DNA of 64,000 bases, taken from Achatina immaculata. Lineage: Eukaryota; Mollusca; Gastropoda; Stylommatophora; Achatinidae. A program made the translations under genes and the position numbers. The stretch is taken from positions 42,619,433 to 42,683,432 of the forward strand of contig CM019693.1 of assembly GCA_009760885.1 (NCBI GenBank), given 5' to 3'. Position 1 is the first letter of the stretch. Each line of letters starts with the position of its first letter. Below are positions 1-11,551 of this stretch, piece after piece. A model generated the notes under the pieces. The model was not told the DNA's origin, ran no database searches, and saw nothing but the letters and a program-made list of their open reading frames with translations.

Positions 1-932
1 ACCCTCTAGGTGTTTCCATGGCATACCCTCTAGGTGTCTCCATGGCATACCCTCTAGGTGTGTCCATGGCATACCCTCTAGGTGTCTCCATGGCATACCC
101 TCTAGGTGTGTCCATGGCATACCCTCTAGGTGTCTCCATGGCATACCCTCTAGGTGTCTCCATGGCATACCCTCTAGGTGTCTCCATGGCATACCCTCTA
201 GGTGTCTCCATGGCATACCCTCTAGGTGTGTCCATGGCATACCCTCTAGGTGTTTCCATGGCATACCCTCTAGGTGTGTCCATGGCATACCCTCTAGGTG
301 TCTCCATGGCATAACCTCTAGGTGTGTCCATGGCATAACCTCTAGGTGTGTCCATGGCATAACCTCTAGGTGTGTCCATGGCATACCCTCTAGGTGTGTC
401 CATGGCATAACCTCTAGGTGTGTCCATGGCATACCCTCTAGGTGTGTCCATGGCATACCCTCTAGGTGTGTCCATGGCATACCCTCTAGGTGTGTCCATG
501 GCATACCCTCTAGGTGTGTCCATGGCATACCCTCTAGGTGTGTCCATGGCATACCCTCTAGGTGTGTCCATGGCATAACCTCTAGGTGTCCATGGCATAA
601 CCTCTAGGTGTCCATGGCATAACCTCTAGGTGTGTCCATGGCATAACCTCTAGGTGTGTCCATGGCATAACCTCTAGGTGTCTCCATGTCATAACCTCTA
701 GGTGTCTCCATGGCATACCCTCAAGGTGTCTCCATGTCATACCCTCTAGGTGTCTCCATGGCATACCCTCTAGGTGTGTCCATGGCATACCCTCTAGGTG
801 TCTCCATGGCATACGCTCAAGTTGTCTCCATGGCATACCCTCTAGGTGTCTCCATGTCATAACCTCTAGGTGTCTCCATGGCATACCCTCAAGGTGTCTC
901 CATGGCATACGCTCAAGTTGTCTCCATGTAAT
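1..932. repeat. 24-bp minisatellite, runs off the left edge
   Basis: Tandem array with a 24-bp period, about 39 units, some shortened to 22 bp in 575-640. The core of each unit is CTCTAGGTGTSTCCATGGCA. The unit has no stop in several frames, so it gives apparent 8-residue peptide repeats on both strands; these are not genes. Units from about 690 onward carry more changes (TCAAGG for TCTAGG, CATGTCAT for CATGGCAT), as expected for an array edge. Confidence 0.95.
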
Positions 933-1092
933 AACAGGATTATGCTACCTTTTTTTCTGTTTTGATCTTGTGGGAGTAGGGGGAAGAATATCTGCAAAAG
1001 AAATAATGAGAGCCACACTTCTGTCAGATGGGATCACACGTTCTGGTCCATGTTAAGAACGTATTAATGCAAGCATCCCTTTTAAACATGTT
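933..1092. other. unique spacer between two arrays
   Basis: Non-repetitive AT-rich sequence with a short T-run. No gene, splice pair or element end was recognised. Confidence 0.4.
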
Positions 1093-1576
1093 TTAGTAGA
1101 GCAGTTACAGTGTTGTCCTTTTAGATAGTTACTGTATTGTCCTTTTGTGGTTAGACAGTTACTTTATTGTCCTTTTGTGGTTAGACAGTTACTGTATTGT
1201 CCTTTTGTGGTTAGACAGTTACTGTATTGTCCTTTTTTGGTTAGACAGTTACTGAATTGTCCTTTTGTGGTTAGACAGTTACTGTATTGTCCTTTTGTGG
1301 TTAGACAGTTACTGTATTGTCCTTTTTTGGTTAGACAGTTACTGTATTGTCCTTTTTTGGTTAGACAGTTACTGTATTGTCCTTATTTGGTTAGACAGTT
1401 ACTGTATTGTCCTTTTTTTGGTTAGACAGTTACTGTATTGTCCTTTTTTGGTTAGACAGTTACTGTATTGTCCTTTTGTGGTTAAACAGTTACTGTATTG
1501 TCCTTTTGTGGTTGGACAGTTACTGTATTGTCCTTTTGCAGTTAAACAGTTACTGTATTGTCCTGTTGTGGTTAGA
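1093..1576. repeat. 30-bp minisatellite
   Basis: About 16 units of 30 bp with the core TTAGACAGTTACTGTATTGT followed by CCTTTTgTGG. Units differ mainly in the T-run length and a G/T at the end of the unit. The 10-codon length leaves several frames open, which produces false ORFs. Confidence 0.95.
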
Positions 1577-1640
1577 CCCATCTGATTAAAGTTCAGAGTG
1601 TATATTCCCAATCTTTCATGAATTTTCTGTCCTGTCTGCC

Positions 1641-1866
1641 ATGCCTTAGATGTTGTAGACTGGTGGTTCCCATGCCTTAAATGTTCTAGACTGGTGGTTC
1701 CCATGCCTTATTAAATGTTCTAGACTGGCGGTTCCCATGCCTTAAATGTTCTAGACTGGTGGTTCCCATGCCTTGCCTTAAATGTTCTAGACTGGTGGTT
1801 CCCATGCCTTACCTTAAATGTTCTAGACTGATGGTTCCCATGCCTTAAATGTTCTAGACTGGTGGC
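1641..1866. repeat. 31-bp minisatellite containing an hAT-like terminus
   Basis: Seven to eight units of about 31 bp, some with 4-9 bp insertions, with the core TTCTAGACTGGTGGTTCCCA. The last unit merges into the left end of the hAT-like element at 1860. The core equals the target-site duplication plus terminal repeat of that element, so the array was probably seeded by the element end. Confidence 0.85.
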
Positions 1867-2884
1867 TCTCACTTAAGAAAAGTCTGCAGAGCCCTGCTGT
1901 TATAAAATCCAGGCCACAAAACCCCATACTCTGGAAAGGTCTTATATCTGTATGTAGCTGTGTTCTTTAAATGCAAAATAATTTTTTTTCAGAAAATGTG
2001 GGTAACCTTTAATGAGTAAATGCTACATTGCATTAAAAAACACAATACAGACTTAGTGAATTTTCAAAATGACAATAATGTAGTTAAGAAAAAAACTAGA
2101 CCTCAGTGGAGATTCCTACTTGTTCTGACAAATGAATAGAATGTGAAATGTGTGACAGCTAACCAACCTAAATACAATTACAGAAATCATGGCTCTTTTT
2201 ATTTCTGATAGTCACTTTCACATCTGGTTCAGTATTTCCTATTTTTAATCCCTAATCTCGACCAATCTCAAGCAGATTCCCGTGCTAGTTCTTCATGTAA
2301 GAATATGTTGATAACAAAGATATGTGCAACTAAAGGGAGTGAGATACCTAAGTGCTTTCTCACCAACCTCATTATAATCAGGAGAAACCTTCACCCAGAA
2401 CTCGTCCAGTCTGCATTCTTTGAAAGTTAGTTTCACTGAACAATCACAAGATATGCCAACATCTTCATTTGTGACATAGTTTGTCACTAAGGCTGCAAAA
2501 CTACGTGCATCAGAAAAACATGAAAAAAATTCTTTTATCCATACAGGATTCGCTGAAACATCAGGTGTTAAACATTTCACAGTGAAAGTAGAAAATGTAC
2601 CTTTGAGTTTTTGTCCCACTACAACCAAGTCTCTCAAAATGGGTACCAGAAAAATTTGGGAAAATGAATGTGGCCATATGTGATACTAACCATATCACAC
2701 TTTCATGCGCTGAAGGTCTTGGAAATATGGGCCTAAAACCGTATCCCCAATATGCCTTAATGGCATAGAAACAGGGATTTTACTTTTTTTAAAAAAAATC
2801 GTTTGAGTTCTTTTTTTCACTGAACCTCACGGCATGCTCTACAGACCCCTGGGGGGTCCTTGGACCACCAGTTGGGAACCACTG
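1860..2884 (-). mobile_element. hAT-like DNA transposon, internally deleted
   Basis: The left end reads TGGTGGCTCTCA and the reverse complement of the right end reads CAGTGGTTCCCA: 8 of 12 positions match and all differences are transitions. The flanks are TTCTAGAC (1852-1859) and TTCTAAAC (2885-2892), an 8-bp duplication with one mismatch; 8 bp is the hAT target length. The right end has the CAGTGGTTCCCAA-type start and an internal CCCC/GGGG hairpin typical of animal hATs. The only coding remnant is the C-terminal transposase fragment on the minus strand. At about 1 kb it cannot encode a full transposase. Confidence 0.75.
2290..2690 (-). pseudogene. hAT transposase C-terminal fragment
   Basis: Minus-strand reading frame of roughly 130 codons, open from a TAG near 2690 to a stop at the low-coordinate end. 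The last 40 residues carry the pattern LDEFWVKVSPDY, then KALRYLTPF and TYLC, which matches the hAT C-terminal dimerisation region (LxxFWxxVxxEYPxLxxKAxxxLLPFxTTYLCExGFS in ZBED-type hATs). The usual ExGFS after TYLC is replaced by YQHILT, so the end is degraded. No BED zinc finger or DDE core is present in the element. It lies inside terminal repeats with an 8-bp duplication, which supports a transposon remnant rather than a host exon. Confidence 0.7.
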
Positions 2885-4135
2885 TTCTAAACCAATCCTG
2901 TCTTCTTTCCTGTCACATTTCGAAACAGCACTCTATCAGTCTCAAAGAATGGATAGAATTTGGCATTCGTTGTATGAACCATAATGTCATTCATTATTTT
3001 TCAGAGGTCACTGTACCAAGGATGCCATCCCCATAGCTGGACGTGACTGCATCTAGGAATAAAATGTCAGATTTACATAGCAGTAATATATTTATGCTTA
3101 AAGTCAGTTCTGTTATGTGAGGTTAATAAAAATATATATCTTGTAAAGCATATTAGCAGAAACATATACAGTCAGTTTGGATTAAAGATTTTACAGTCCA
3201 CAGATGTATACAGATTTGAGCTTAATCTGGCAGCTTAAGCTTTTAAATGAGTAAAGTTGTTTTATTGGAATTCTGTATGATTAACACATCCAGTTAAGAT
3301 AATAAAGGAAGATTATAATCTGGACACTTCATAATATGACATAAAATGTGCAAAAGAAGTCAGGAGATTAATAATTTCCATTAGGAAATATAAGGATGTA
3401 ATGGCAGAGAAATTCACTATTGCATGAAACAAGAAAGCAGGAAATAGCTTGAACAGATTCAACACTCTTTCAACTCAGAATTTAATAAATGAGGTGGAGA
3501 ACTGATTTGTAGGGCAGGCACACAGAGAAAAGTGAAAACAGAGAAGAAAAAGTAATAAAAACATCCTGCAAAGGGTGAAGAAAATTATTAAAAAGCAAAA
3601 AAAAATAGGAAGTTTAACATTTTGCTTGGTTTGTCATCATGTGACTACAGTTACATGGTATGTGAAATAGTTCTCAGTGGGATTTTTTTTTTTTTCACTT
3701 TTTATAGAAAGTATTTTTTGTTCTCTGTTGAGTGAAAGAGACAATTTTTTTTTTTAATTTGAAAATCATAATTATGTTTGTTAATCAGTAATATTAAAGT
3801 CATATTTGGATGTTTCCACATTTATGTTTACTTGAATGTTGCTCCTTTTTTTTGTTTTTTTTTGGTATTTTAAAAGGCTTGAAAAAAACTGATGTATCAT
3901 GCGTTGATATTGTATTATATACAGGATATAAAAGTTCACATTTTAAACTCCTATTGGACCATATTGTACTTCTCTGTGGTTGCAGACAAACTGTAGAACT
4001 TTCATGTGTTTGTTTTTAGAGGAAGATTGCAATGACAGAAAAAAAAATTGTATTTTTCTGGAAACAAGAGTTCCAAAGATTGAAAAGAAAGGTTTGACAG
4101 AATGAGAAAGAAACCCAAGTGTTTTTGCTGTGTAC
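2885..4135. other. intergenic, no gene seen
   Basis: AT-rich sequence with several A and T homopolymers (around 3600, 3690, 3750, 3850). No open frame longer than about 70 codons, no recognisable domain and no element ends. Confidence 0.5.
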
Positions 4136-5384
4136 AGCCCATACCACAAGATTAGGATGCTAGTCCACCAGCCCATACCACAAGATTAGGATGCTAGTCC
4201 ACTACCCCATACCACAAGATTAGGATGCTAGTCCACCAGCCCATACCACAAGATTAGGATGCTAGTCCACTACCCCATACCACAAGATTAGGATGCTAGT
4301 CCACCAGCCCATACCACAAGATTAGGATGCTAGTCCACCAGCCCATACCACATTAGGATGCTAGTCCACCACCCCATACCACAAGATTAGAATGCTAGTC
4401 CACCAGCCCATACCACAAGATTAGGATGCTAATCCACCAGCCCATACCACATTAGGATGCTAGTCCACCACCCCATACCACAAGATTAGAATGCTAGTCC
4501 ACCAGCCCATACCACAAGATTAGGATGCTAATCCACCAGCCCATACCACAAGATTAGGATGCTAGTCTACCAGCCCATACCACAAGATTAGAATGCTAGT
4601 CTACCAGCCCATACCACAAGATTAGGATGCTAGTCCACCAGCCCATACCACAAGATTAGGATGCTAATCCACCAGCCCATACCACAAGATTAGAATGCTA
4701 GTCTACCAGCCCATACCACAAGATTAGGATGCTAGTCCACCAGCCCATACCACAAGATTAGGATGCTAGTCCACCAGCCCATACCACAAGATTAGGATGC
4801 TAGTCCACTACCCCATACCACAAGATTAGAATGCTAGTCCACCAGCCCATACCACAAGATTAGGATGCTAGTCCACCAGCCCATACCACAAGATTAGGAT
4901 GCTAGTCCACCAGCCCATACCACATTAGGATGCTAGTCCACCACCCCATACCACAAGATTAGAATGCTAGTCCACCAGCCCATACCACAAGATTAGGATG
5001 CTAATCCACCAGCCCATACCACACGATTAGAATGCTAGTCCACCAGCCCATACCACAAGATTAGGATGCTAATCCACCAGCCCATACCACAAGATTAGGA
5101 TGCTAGTCTACCAGCCCATACCACAAGATTAGGATGCTAGTCTACCAGCCCATACCACAAGATTAGGATGCTAGTCCACCAGCCCATACCACAAGATTAG
5201 AATGCTAGTCCACCAGCCCATACCACAAGATTAGGATGCTAGTCTACCAGCCCATACCACAAGATTAGGATGCTAGTCTACCAGCCCATACCACAAGATT
5301 AGGATGCTAGTCCACCAGCCCATACCACAAGATTAGGATGCTAGTCCACCAGCCCATACCACAAGATTGGGATGCTAGTCCACT
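4136..5384. repeat. 34-bp minisatellite
   Basis: About 37 units of 34 bp with the core CCCATACCACAAGATTAGGA followed by TGCTAGTCCACCAG. Three units share a 4-bp deletion (CCACATTAGG) and sit in similar unit contexts (about 4350, 4450, 4925), so blocks of several units were copied together. Because 34 is not a multiple of three, no long ORF forms. Confidence 0.95.
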
Positions 5385-6775
5385 ATGCGGATGGTTGATT
5401 CTGACCATAGCTCTCTCTGATTTTAGTCATGTGTTTTTTTCTCAGTCATAGATTATTTTAGTCATGTGTTTTTTCTTCTCAGTCATAGTTTGTTTTTTGG
5501 TCATGTGTTTGTTTTCAGTTTAACCCTTTCCAGTTCATTTTGAAAATATTAAAAACCTGCTTTTGAAACCAGAAAAAAAAACAAAAAACATCACAGTTTT
5601 GTTCATAATTTTCTGTTCATTGAAATGTTTATTTTTTACTTGTATCTTGTTTACTATGTTAAATTTGAAAGCAAAAAAATGAACTGAAAATGCTAAATGA
5701 ATCTATTTTTTTAAGAACATTTTAATATAAATTTTAAATTTAAAATGGAATGCTTGTCAAAGAAAAATCCAGCATTCTTCTGTAACACTAAAATTGTTTT
5801 ATGAACTGTTTGACAAATGATAGGAAAGGGTTGTCCACAGTTTGTCCTAGCAGTAGTGTTTTTTGTGTATATTCATGCTACCAACATGTGTTGTTACAGC
5901 ACATTAGGAAGATTTTTTTTTCAGTGGTTTTATCATTATAGTAGTGAATACCAGAAGTGCAAATTTTGTATATCTTGTCACCTGGTTGGCTACTAATTGT
6001 TCTCTGAGAGAACAGTCTAAGTACGGTTACTTGATTATATTGACTTTGTAAGTTCAGATTTATGCAAAAAATAGTATTAACAGATATATCCTATACTTGA
6101 GAATGTACAGTTCCTTGGGCTCACAGGGTTAACAATGTGTAGCTCCATGTTTTTGTTTTTCACATGAGTGATTCATTTGTGAAGTATCTGCTTCACATTG
6201 TTCATTGGTAACAGTGTAGTGAGCACACATTATACTTGTTATTTTTGTTGGCTTCTCTAGACAACAATGATATTGTAACTGAAATTTTTTAAACTGACTT
6301 GGCAGATTTAGAACTGAGTTATATCCCTTCATCTAAAACAATTTGTGAATTAGCAGACCTGACGATAATTTGATATGTTTTATTGTTATCAGTCACAAAT
6401 TATGAAAAAAAAAAAAGGTAAGTGGTGATTTGTAACGTAAAGAAGTTCAGGAAATGTGAGAACTTGCATCTACTTAGAGTACAGAGAGAATTATTTCGAA
6501 AAAAAAATCTTATTATTTTTTTCTTTTAATGTGAAGTTTTCAAAGAGACTATATTATTAACAATGATATGACTTTACATGTGTTGTCAGTCCAGGAAGAC
6601 TGTCATGTTGTACTTCTTAAAATATCTGTTACTCCTTGACCTGTTACTGCTGACCAGTTAGAAATTTTTTTCACTGTGAAAAGTATGTTAATGGCAACAA
6701 TCGTGGTTTGTTTCAGGACAGGAAAGATTAGTTTCCTGGTTTTACTATCATGTCTACTGGAATGTTGACAACAAA
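5385..6775. other. intergenic with a short degenerate TCATGTG repeat
   Basis: From 5410 to 5520 there are three degenerate copies of a roughly 45-bp unit containing AGTCATGTGTTTTT and CTCAGTCATAG. The rest is AT-rich with homopolymers. A 67-codon minus-strand frame at 6129-6332 has no recognisable domain and no supporting splice sites. Confidence 0.5.
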
Positions 6776-8640
6776 ATTATTTTATATATTTAAATATGGT
6801 GAGATTATCATGAGATTTTTTTTTTTTTGTGGAGCACCTATAAAGGTATGTGGTAATTATACAAGTATATAAAGGTATGTAGTAAGTATATAGTGGTGAG
6901 TTGAAACAGTATTCATATACATTTTTGTCCAGTCTTTCACAATCTCCATGGTGCTATTTTGTGAAGAGCTGCTTTATTGTATAATCTTCTAGCATATACA
7001 TTTATATACATATATTATTGCAGCATCAAAGTTTGCTAGGATACCTTTTTTTTTTTTTTTTGCCAAATGGATGTTTTTTCACTTGTTGGTGCAATGATAA
7101 AGTTTTTTTTGCATGACTATTTTTTAGCATTTGTAGTTTTGAGTGAATATTTCAGTCTCCGTCCCCTTTTAAGTGTCGTGTAATTTTTATATTAGGCTTA
7201 TTTTCTTTAGGTGCCTTAATAAACTTGTGCAAATTCACACTTACTCTTGGTCCTACATTTGTTTCTAATCTTTTTGTGTCAGGAAAGATTGTTTTTAAAT
7301 GCTTGAGGACTAAGATGGGAGCAGAGATAACTCTGGTAGAGTAACAGCACAGTTATTAGCAGAACCAGCTTTCTCCAGCACTATATCCCATTTTATTAAG
7401 GTGCTCTCTCTCTCTGAACCTTAAGTGCCCAAGACACACGGGGCATCTGCAAGGGTTTTTCATGAACACCTGTCCTTTGCCTTTTTTCCATTCTTGCCCA
7501 GGTGAGCCCTCTATTGCTCAGCATCCTCTCTGTTGTTGTTCTCCATGTCTCTTTTGGTCTACCCTTACTTCTGTTCCCCTGTGGTGTCCATCTTAGTGCT
7601 ATTTTTGGTAGTGAGTTGTCAGTCATTCAGAGCACATGTCTCAACCATTGCCAGCGTCTTTCCTCAATAATTGTTGTCAGTGGCTTCATCTGCATTTCTG
7701 CCAACAAGATTATTTTATATATTTAAATATGGTGAGATTATCATGAGATTTTTTTTTTTTTGTGGAGCACCTATAAAGGTATGTGGTAATTATACAAGTA
7801 TATAAAGGTATGTAGTAAGTATATAGTGGTGAGTTGAAACAGTATTCATATACATTTTTGTCCAGTCTTTCACAATCTCCATGGTGCTATTTTGTGAAGA
7901 GCTGCTTTATTGTATAATCTTCTAGCATATACATTTATATACATATATTATTGCAGCATCAAAGTTTGCTAGGATACCTTTTTTTTTTTTTTTGCCAAAT
8001 GGATGTTTTTTCACTTGTTGGTGCAATGATAAAGTTTTTTTTGCATGACTATTTTTTAGCATTTGTAGTTTTGAGTGAATATTTCAGTCTCCGTCCCCTT
8101 TTAAGTGTCGTGTAATTTTTATATTAGGCTTATTTTCTTTAGGTGCCTTAATAAACTTGTGCAAATTCACACTTACTCTTGGTCCTACATTTGTTTCTAA
8201 TCTTTTTGTGTCAGGAAAGATTGTTTTTAAATGCTTGAGGACTAAGATGGGAGCAGAGATAACTCTGGTAGAGTAACAGCACAGTTATTAGCAGAACCAG
8301 CTTTCTCCAGCACTATATCCCATTTTATTAAGGTGCTCTCTCTCTCTGAACCTTAAGTGCCCAAGACACACGGGGCATCTGCAAGGGTTTTTCATGAACA
8401 CCTGTCCTTTGCCTTTTTTCCATTCTTGCCCAGGTGAGCCCTCTATTGCTCAGCATCCTCTCTGTTGTTGTTCTCCATGTCTCTTTTGGTCTACCCTTAC
8501 TTCTGTTCCCCTGTGGTGTCCATCTTAGTGCTATTTTTGGTAGTGAGTTGTCAGTCATTCAGAGCACATGTCTCAACCATTGCCAGCGTCTTTCCTCAAT
8601 AATTGTTGTCAGTGGCTTCATCTGCATTTCTGCCAACAAG
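6776..8640. repeat. tandem segmental duplication, two ~932-bp copies
   Basis: Copy 1 (6776-7708) and copy 2 (7709-8640) appear identical base for base except for one T in a T-run (16 T near 7046, 15 T near 7979). Each copy contains flanking AT-rich DNA followed by the 3' end of a minus-strand RTE-C element. The three junctions all read CAACAARAT, a microhomology. The right copy continues into the rest of the retroelement (to about 8925), so the duplication came after the insertion. Confidence 0.92.
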
Positions 8641-8925
8641 ATGTTATTTCTTATGATGTTTGGCCAATATATTCTTCTAATTCTTCGTAAACATTTAGTC
8701 TGGAAAGAATTCAACTTGTTTTCTATGGTTTTGGTGATTTTCCAGCATTCACTTCCATAGAGTAGTACATTTAGAACATTACTCTTAAATATTATAATTT
8801 TCGTCTTCATGCTTAGTTATTTAGATTTCCATATATTCTGCAGCATTGCAAAGCCTGGTTTGCTCTAGTAAATCTGCTGTTGATGTCCTCTGTGCTGTCT
8901 GTTATGGTGCTACTTGTAACTATTT
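7391..8925 (-). mobile_element. RTE-C retrotransposon 3' end (5'-truncated), partly duplicated
   Basis: On the minus strand from about 8925: a reverse transcriptase C-terminal region with KTKIIIFKSNVLNVLLYG, then SECWKITKTIENKLNSFQ and LRRIRRIYWPN, continuing to RWTPQGNRSKGRPKETW and a short 3' UTR ending in a (GA)n tail seen as CTCTCTCTCTC. The 3' part is present twice because of the tandem duplication (about 7391-7708 and 8323-8640). It is the same family as the copies at 32741, 33747 and 62283. It encodes only the end of the polyprotein and is not functional. Confidence 0.85.
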
Positions 8926-9330
8926 TTCGAATGAGAAACAATGAAGCTTTCACAACAGTAAAGTAATTTAGCATAGTGTTGTATGGTTAGTCTTAATAAA
9001 ATAGCAGACAAAACACTTTAGACATGAGAGAGAGAAAAAATTACAAGAGAATGATTGTTACTTGAACCACAGACTACAGTAAGACGAGCAGCCACTAGAA
9101 AACTGTTCTCTGTTCACTCGGCCATCTAACATACTCCACACTTATAGACAAGGGGTGATGAGATCTTTCAGCTGGTCTAAGATTCACTGTATTCTTCCAT
9201 CCATGCCAGATCTCTGCTCTTATTTAATCTGATACCAGCACATCAACATCACTGGTTACAGGGAACAACAGTTTAAACTGGTGATGGAGAAGAGATTAAG
9301 TACCTTCTCTCTAACTAGCCACAGTTTCTT
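8926..9330. other. intergenic, no gene seen
   Basis: Unique-looking sequence between retroelement fragments, with no coding frame of note. Confidence 0.4.
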
Positions 9331-9480
9331 TGTAGCCAAGGCTGTAATGAAAATCTTCTTCAGCTTTCTGAGCCATTAAGGCTCAATGCTGCAGATAAAG
9401 TTCGTCTCCATTTCTCTCTATTCCTAATTTTCTCTCTCCATTTGGTGACATCAGTTTCTTTTATATCCTCTAATGAAGAT
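9331..9480 (-). mobile_element. probable retroelement 3' fragment
   Basis: The minus-strand reading contains WRERK, ERNGDELYLQH and LMAQKAEEDFHYS, which has the style of the C-terminal tail of RTE-like polyproteins, broken by stops. The assignment is weak because no reverse transcriptase motif is included. Confidence 0.35.
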
Positions 9481-9515
9481 CTTAGAACTGAATAGTGTTG
9501 CTGCTGCTAAGAAAA

Positions 9516-9884
9516 AGCAAGAAGCAGACTCTACCAAGAACACAAACCAAGTAACAGATTCTACTAAGAACACAGACCAAGAAGCAGACTCTACCAAGAA
9601 CACAAACCAAGAAGCAGACTCTACCAAGAACACAAACCAAGAAGCAGACTCTACCAAGAACACAAACCAAGAAGCAGACTCTACCAAAAAAACAAACCAA
9701 GAAGCAGACTCTACCACAAAGAAAACAAAACAAGAAGCAGACTCTACCAAAAAAAAACAAACCAAGAAGCAGACTCTACCCAAAAAAACAAACCAAGAAG
9801 CAGACTCTACTAAGAACACAAACCAAGAAGCAGACTCTACCAAGAACACAAACCAAGAAGCAGACTCTACCAAGAACACAGAAG
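9516..9884. repeat. 30-bp minisatellite (NTNQEADSTK / ESASWFVFLV frames)
   Basis: About 12 units of 30 bp with the core AAGAACACAAACCAAGAAGC followed by AGACTCTACC. The plus strand reads a polar decapeptide (NTNQEADSTK), the minus strand a hydrophobic one. Indels in the A-runs around 9715-9790 break and restore frames. It sits between two retroelement 3' ends; nothing supports translation. Confidence 0.93.
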
Positions 9885-9984
9885 TCCATGAACTGCTGAT
9901 CAGGCTGGCACAACATGACATCAGAGTATGATGGTTATCTTGGCCTGCACAGGTTCACTGAACCTAGTAATGTCAGGATTAGAA

Positions 9985-10290
9985 TCCTCCCATCCGTGCC
10001 AATGCTCAGCGATCGGCTAAGCAATCACCGCCCACTACACGCTGTGGCATCTTGCAGGACAGCAATACATTTTCTCCACGTCTCTCGGTCTGCAGCCAAC
10101 TTTTGTGCTGTGCCCCAGCTGTGCTGCATGCTACTCGTTTCTGCTTCTAGTTCTCCGCCAGGTAACTTTGGGTTGTTCCTCTCTTTCTTTTTCCTTCGGG
10201 TGTCCATTGTATGGCTGTTTCAGCAATGTTACTGGGGTCTCTTTGGAGCACATGACCATTCTAGTTCATTCATTACTGGGCAAATAGGTC
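9985..10290 (-). mobile_element. RTE-H retroelement 3' end fragment
   Basis: The minus-strand reading gives AIQWTPEGKRERNNPKL, then MQHSWGTAQKLAADRETWR and KCIAVLQDATACSGR followed by a stop. This is the typical C-terminal tail of an RTE-like polyprotein (WTPEGKRKRGRPK ... LAxDRxxWRxxV). A related fragment lies in the opposite orientation at 14096-14345. Confidence 0.7.
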
Positions 10291-10302
10291 TCTATTAAAT
10301 AT

Positions 10303-10306
10303 GTAC

Positions 10307-10351
<45 letters not shown>
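10303..10351. repeat. (TA)n microsatellite
   Basis: About 23 TA dinucleotides directly after the RTE-H fragment. A run of 18 C follows at 10493-10510. Confidence 0.95.
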
Positions 10352-10356
<5 letters not shown>

Positions 10357-10695
10357 GGGGGGAAAACTATCTGAGCAGGATAAGTTACGCAGAAACAGAA
10401 AAACAATATCAAATTAGAAATATCAAGGGCAGCACAAAGTAGAGAAACATAATCAACACCTATTGATGCTGTACCAGTCCTTCCCCTCTTCTCCCCCCCC
10501 CCCCCCCCCCATGACCTGTATAATAGATTTATCTGGCTACAGACATTTTTCATACATTAAAAAAAAATACATCAAGAGCTGCATGTACAGGTATATACCT
10601 GTGCGTCACTTATTTAAAACGTATGTTTTCAAGAGTCACTGATCATATGTGTCAGGTACCCATATTAACTGGGTTGACGAGGACTTGTGTCTCCT

Positions 10696-11551
10696 GGCCA
10701 TCTTACTAGCTACCGCTTCCACGCTGGCCAGCCTACTAGCTACCACTTCCACACTGGCCAGCCTACTAGCTACCACTTCCACGCTGGCCGTCCTACTAGC
10801 TACCACTTCCACGCTGTTCAGCCTACTAGCTACCACTTCCACGCTGGCCATCCTACTAGCTACCACTTCCACGCTGTTCAGCCTACTAGCTACCACTTCC
10901 ACGCTGTTCAGCCTACTAGCTACCACTTCCACGCTGGCCATCCTACTAGCTACCACTTCCACGCTGGCCATCCTACTAGCTACCACTTCCACGCTGGCCA
11001 TCCTACTAGCTACCACTTCCACGCTGGCCATCCTACTGGCTACCACTTCCACGCTGGCCATCCTACTAGCTACCACTTCCACGCTGGCCATCCTACTAGC
11101 TACCACTTCCACGCTGGCCATCCTACTAGCTACCACTTCCACGCTGGCCATCCTACTAGCTACCACTTCCACGCTGGCCATCCTACTAGCTACCACTTCC
11201 ACGCTGGCCAGCCTACTAGCTACCACTTCCACGCTGGCCAGCCTACTAGCTACCACTTCCACGCTGGCCATCCTACTAGCTACCACTTCCACGCTGGCCA
11301 TCCTACTAGCTACCACTTCCACGCTGGCCATCCTACTAGCTACCACTTCCACGCTGGCCATCCTACTAGCTACCACTTCCACACTGGCCAGCCTACTAGC
11401 TACCACTTCCACGCTGGCCATCCTACTAGCTACCACTTCCACACTGGCCAGCCTACTAGCTACCACTTCCACGCTGGCCATCCTACTAGCTACCACTTCC
11501 ACGCTGGCCATCCTACTGGCTACCACTTCCACGCTGGCCAGCCTATTAATC
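10696..11551. repeat. 30-bp minisatellite, ~28 units, open in several frames
   Basis: Highly uniform 30-bp units with the core GCTACCACTTCCACGCTGGC followed by a variable 4-base site (CATC/CAGC/CGTC/TTCA) and CTACTA. Frames on both strands stay open for about 300 codons and read decapeptides such as LLATTSTLAI, TSYHFHAGHP and MASVEVVASR. None has a plausible start context, splice border or homologue that I recognise, so I treat all of them as artefacts of the period. Confidence 0.95.

Noticed and set aside
18..908. MAYPLGVS / MPWRHLEG repeat ORFs
   Set aside because: Array artefacts of the 24-bp unit at the window edge.
2293..2637. Host exon with Cys-rich protein
   Set aside because: It lies within hAT-like ends and reads the hAT C-terminal FW...KALRYLTPF...TYLC pattern.
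4136..5384. Possible CRISPR-like array
   Set aside because: The repeats are directly adjacent with no unique spacers and the sequence is eukaryotic; it is a minisatellite.
9473..9931. NTNQEADSTK repeat ORF as a secreted polar repeat protein
   Set aside because: Array of 30-bp units between two dead retroelement ends, with frameshifting A-run indels and no signal peptide.
10303..10351. Origin or promoter-like TA tract
   Set aside because: A plain (TA)n microsatellite; nothing adjacent supports a function.
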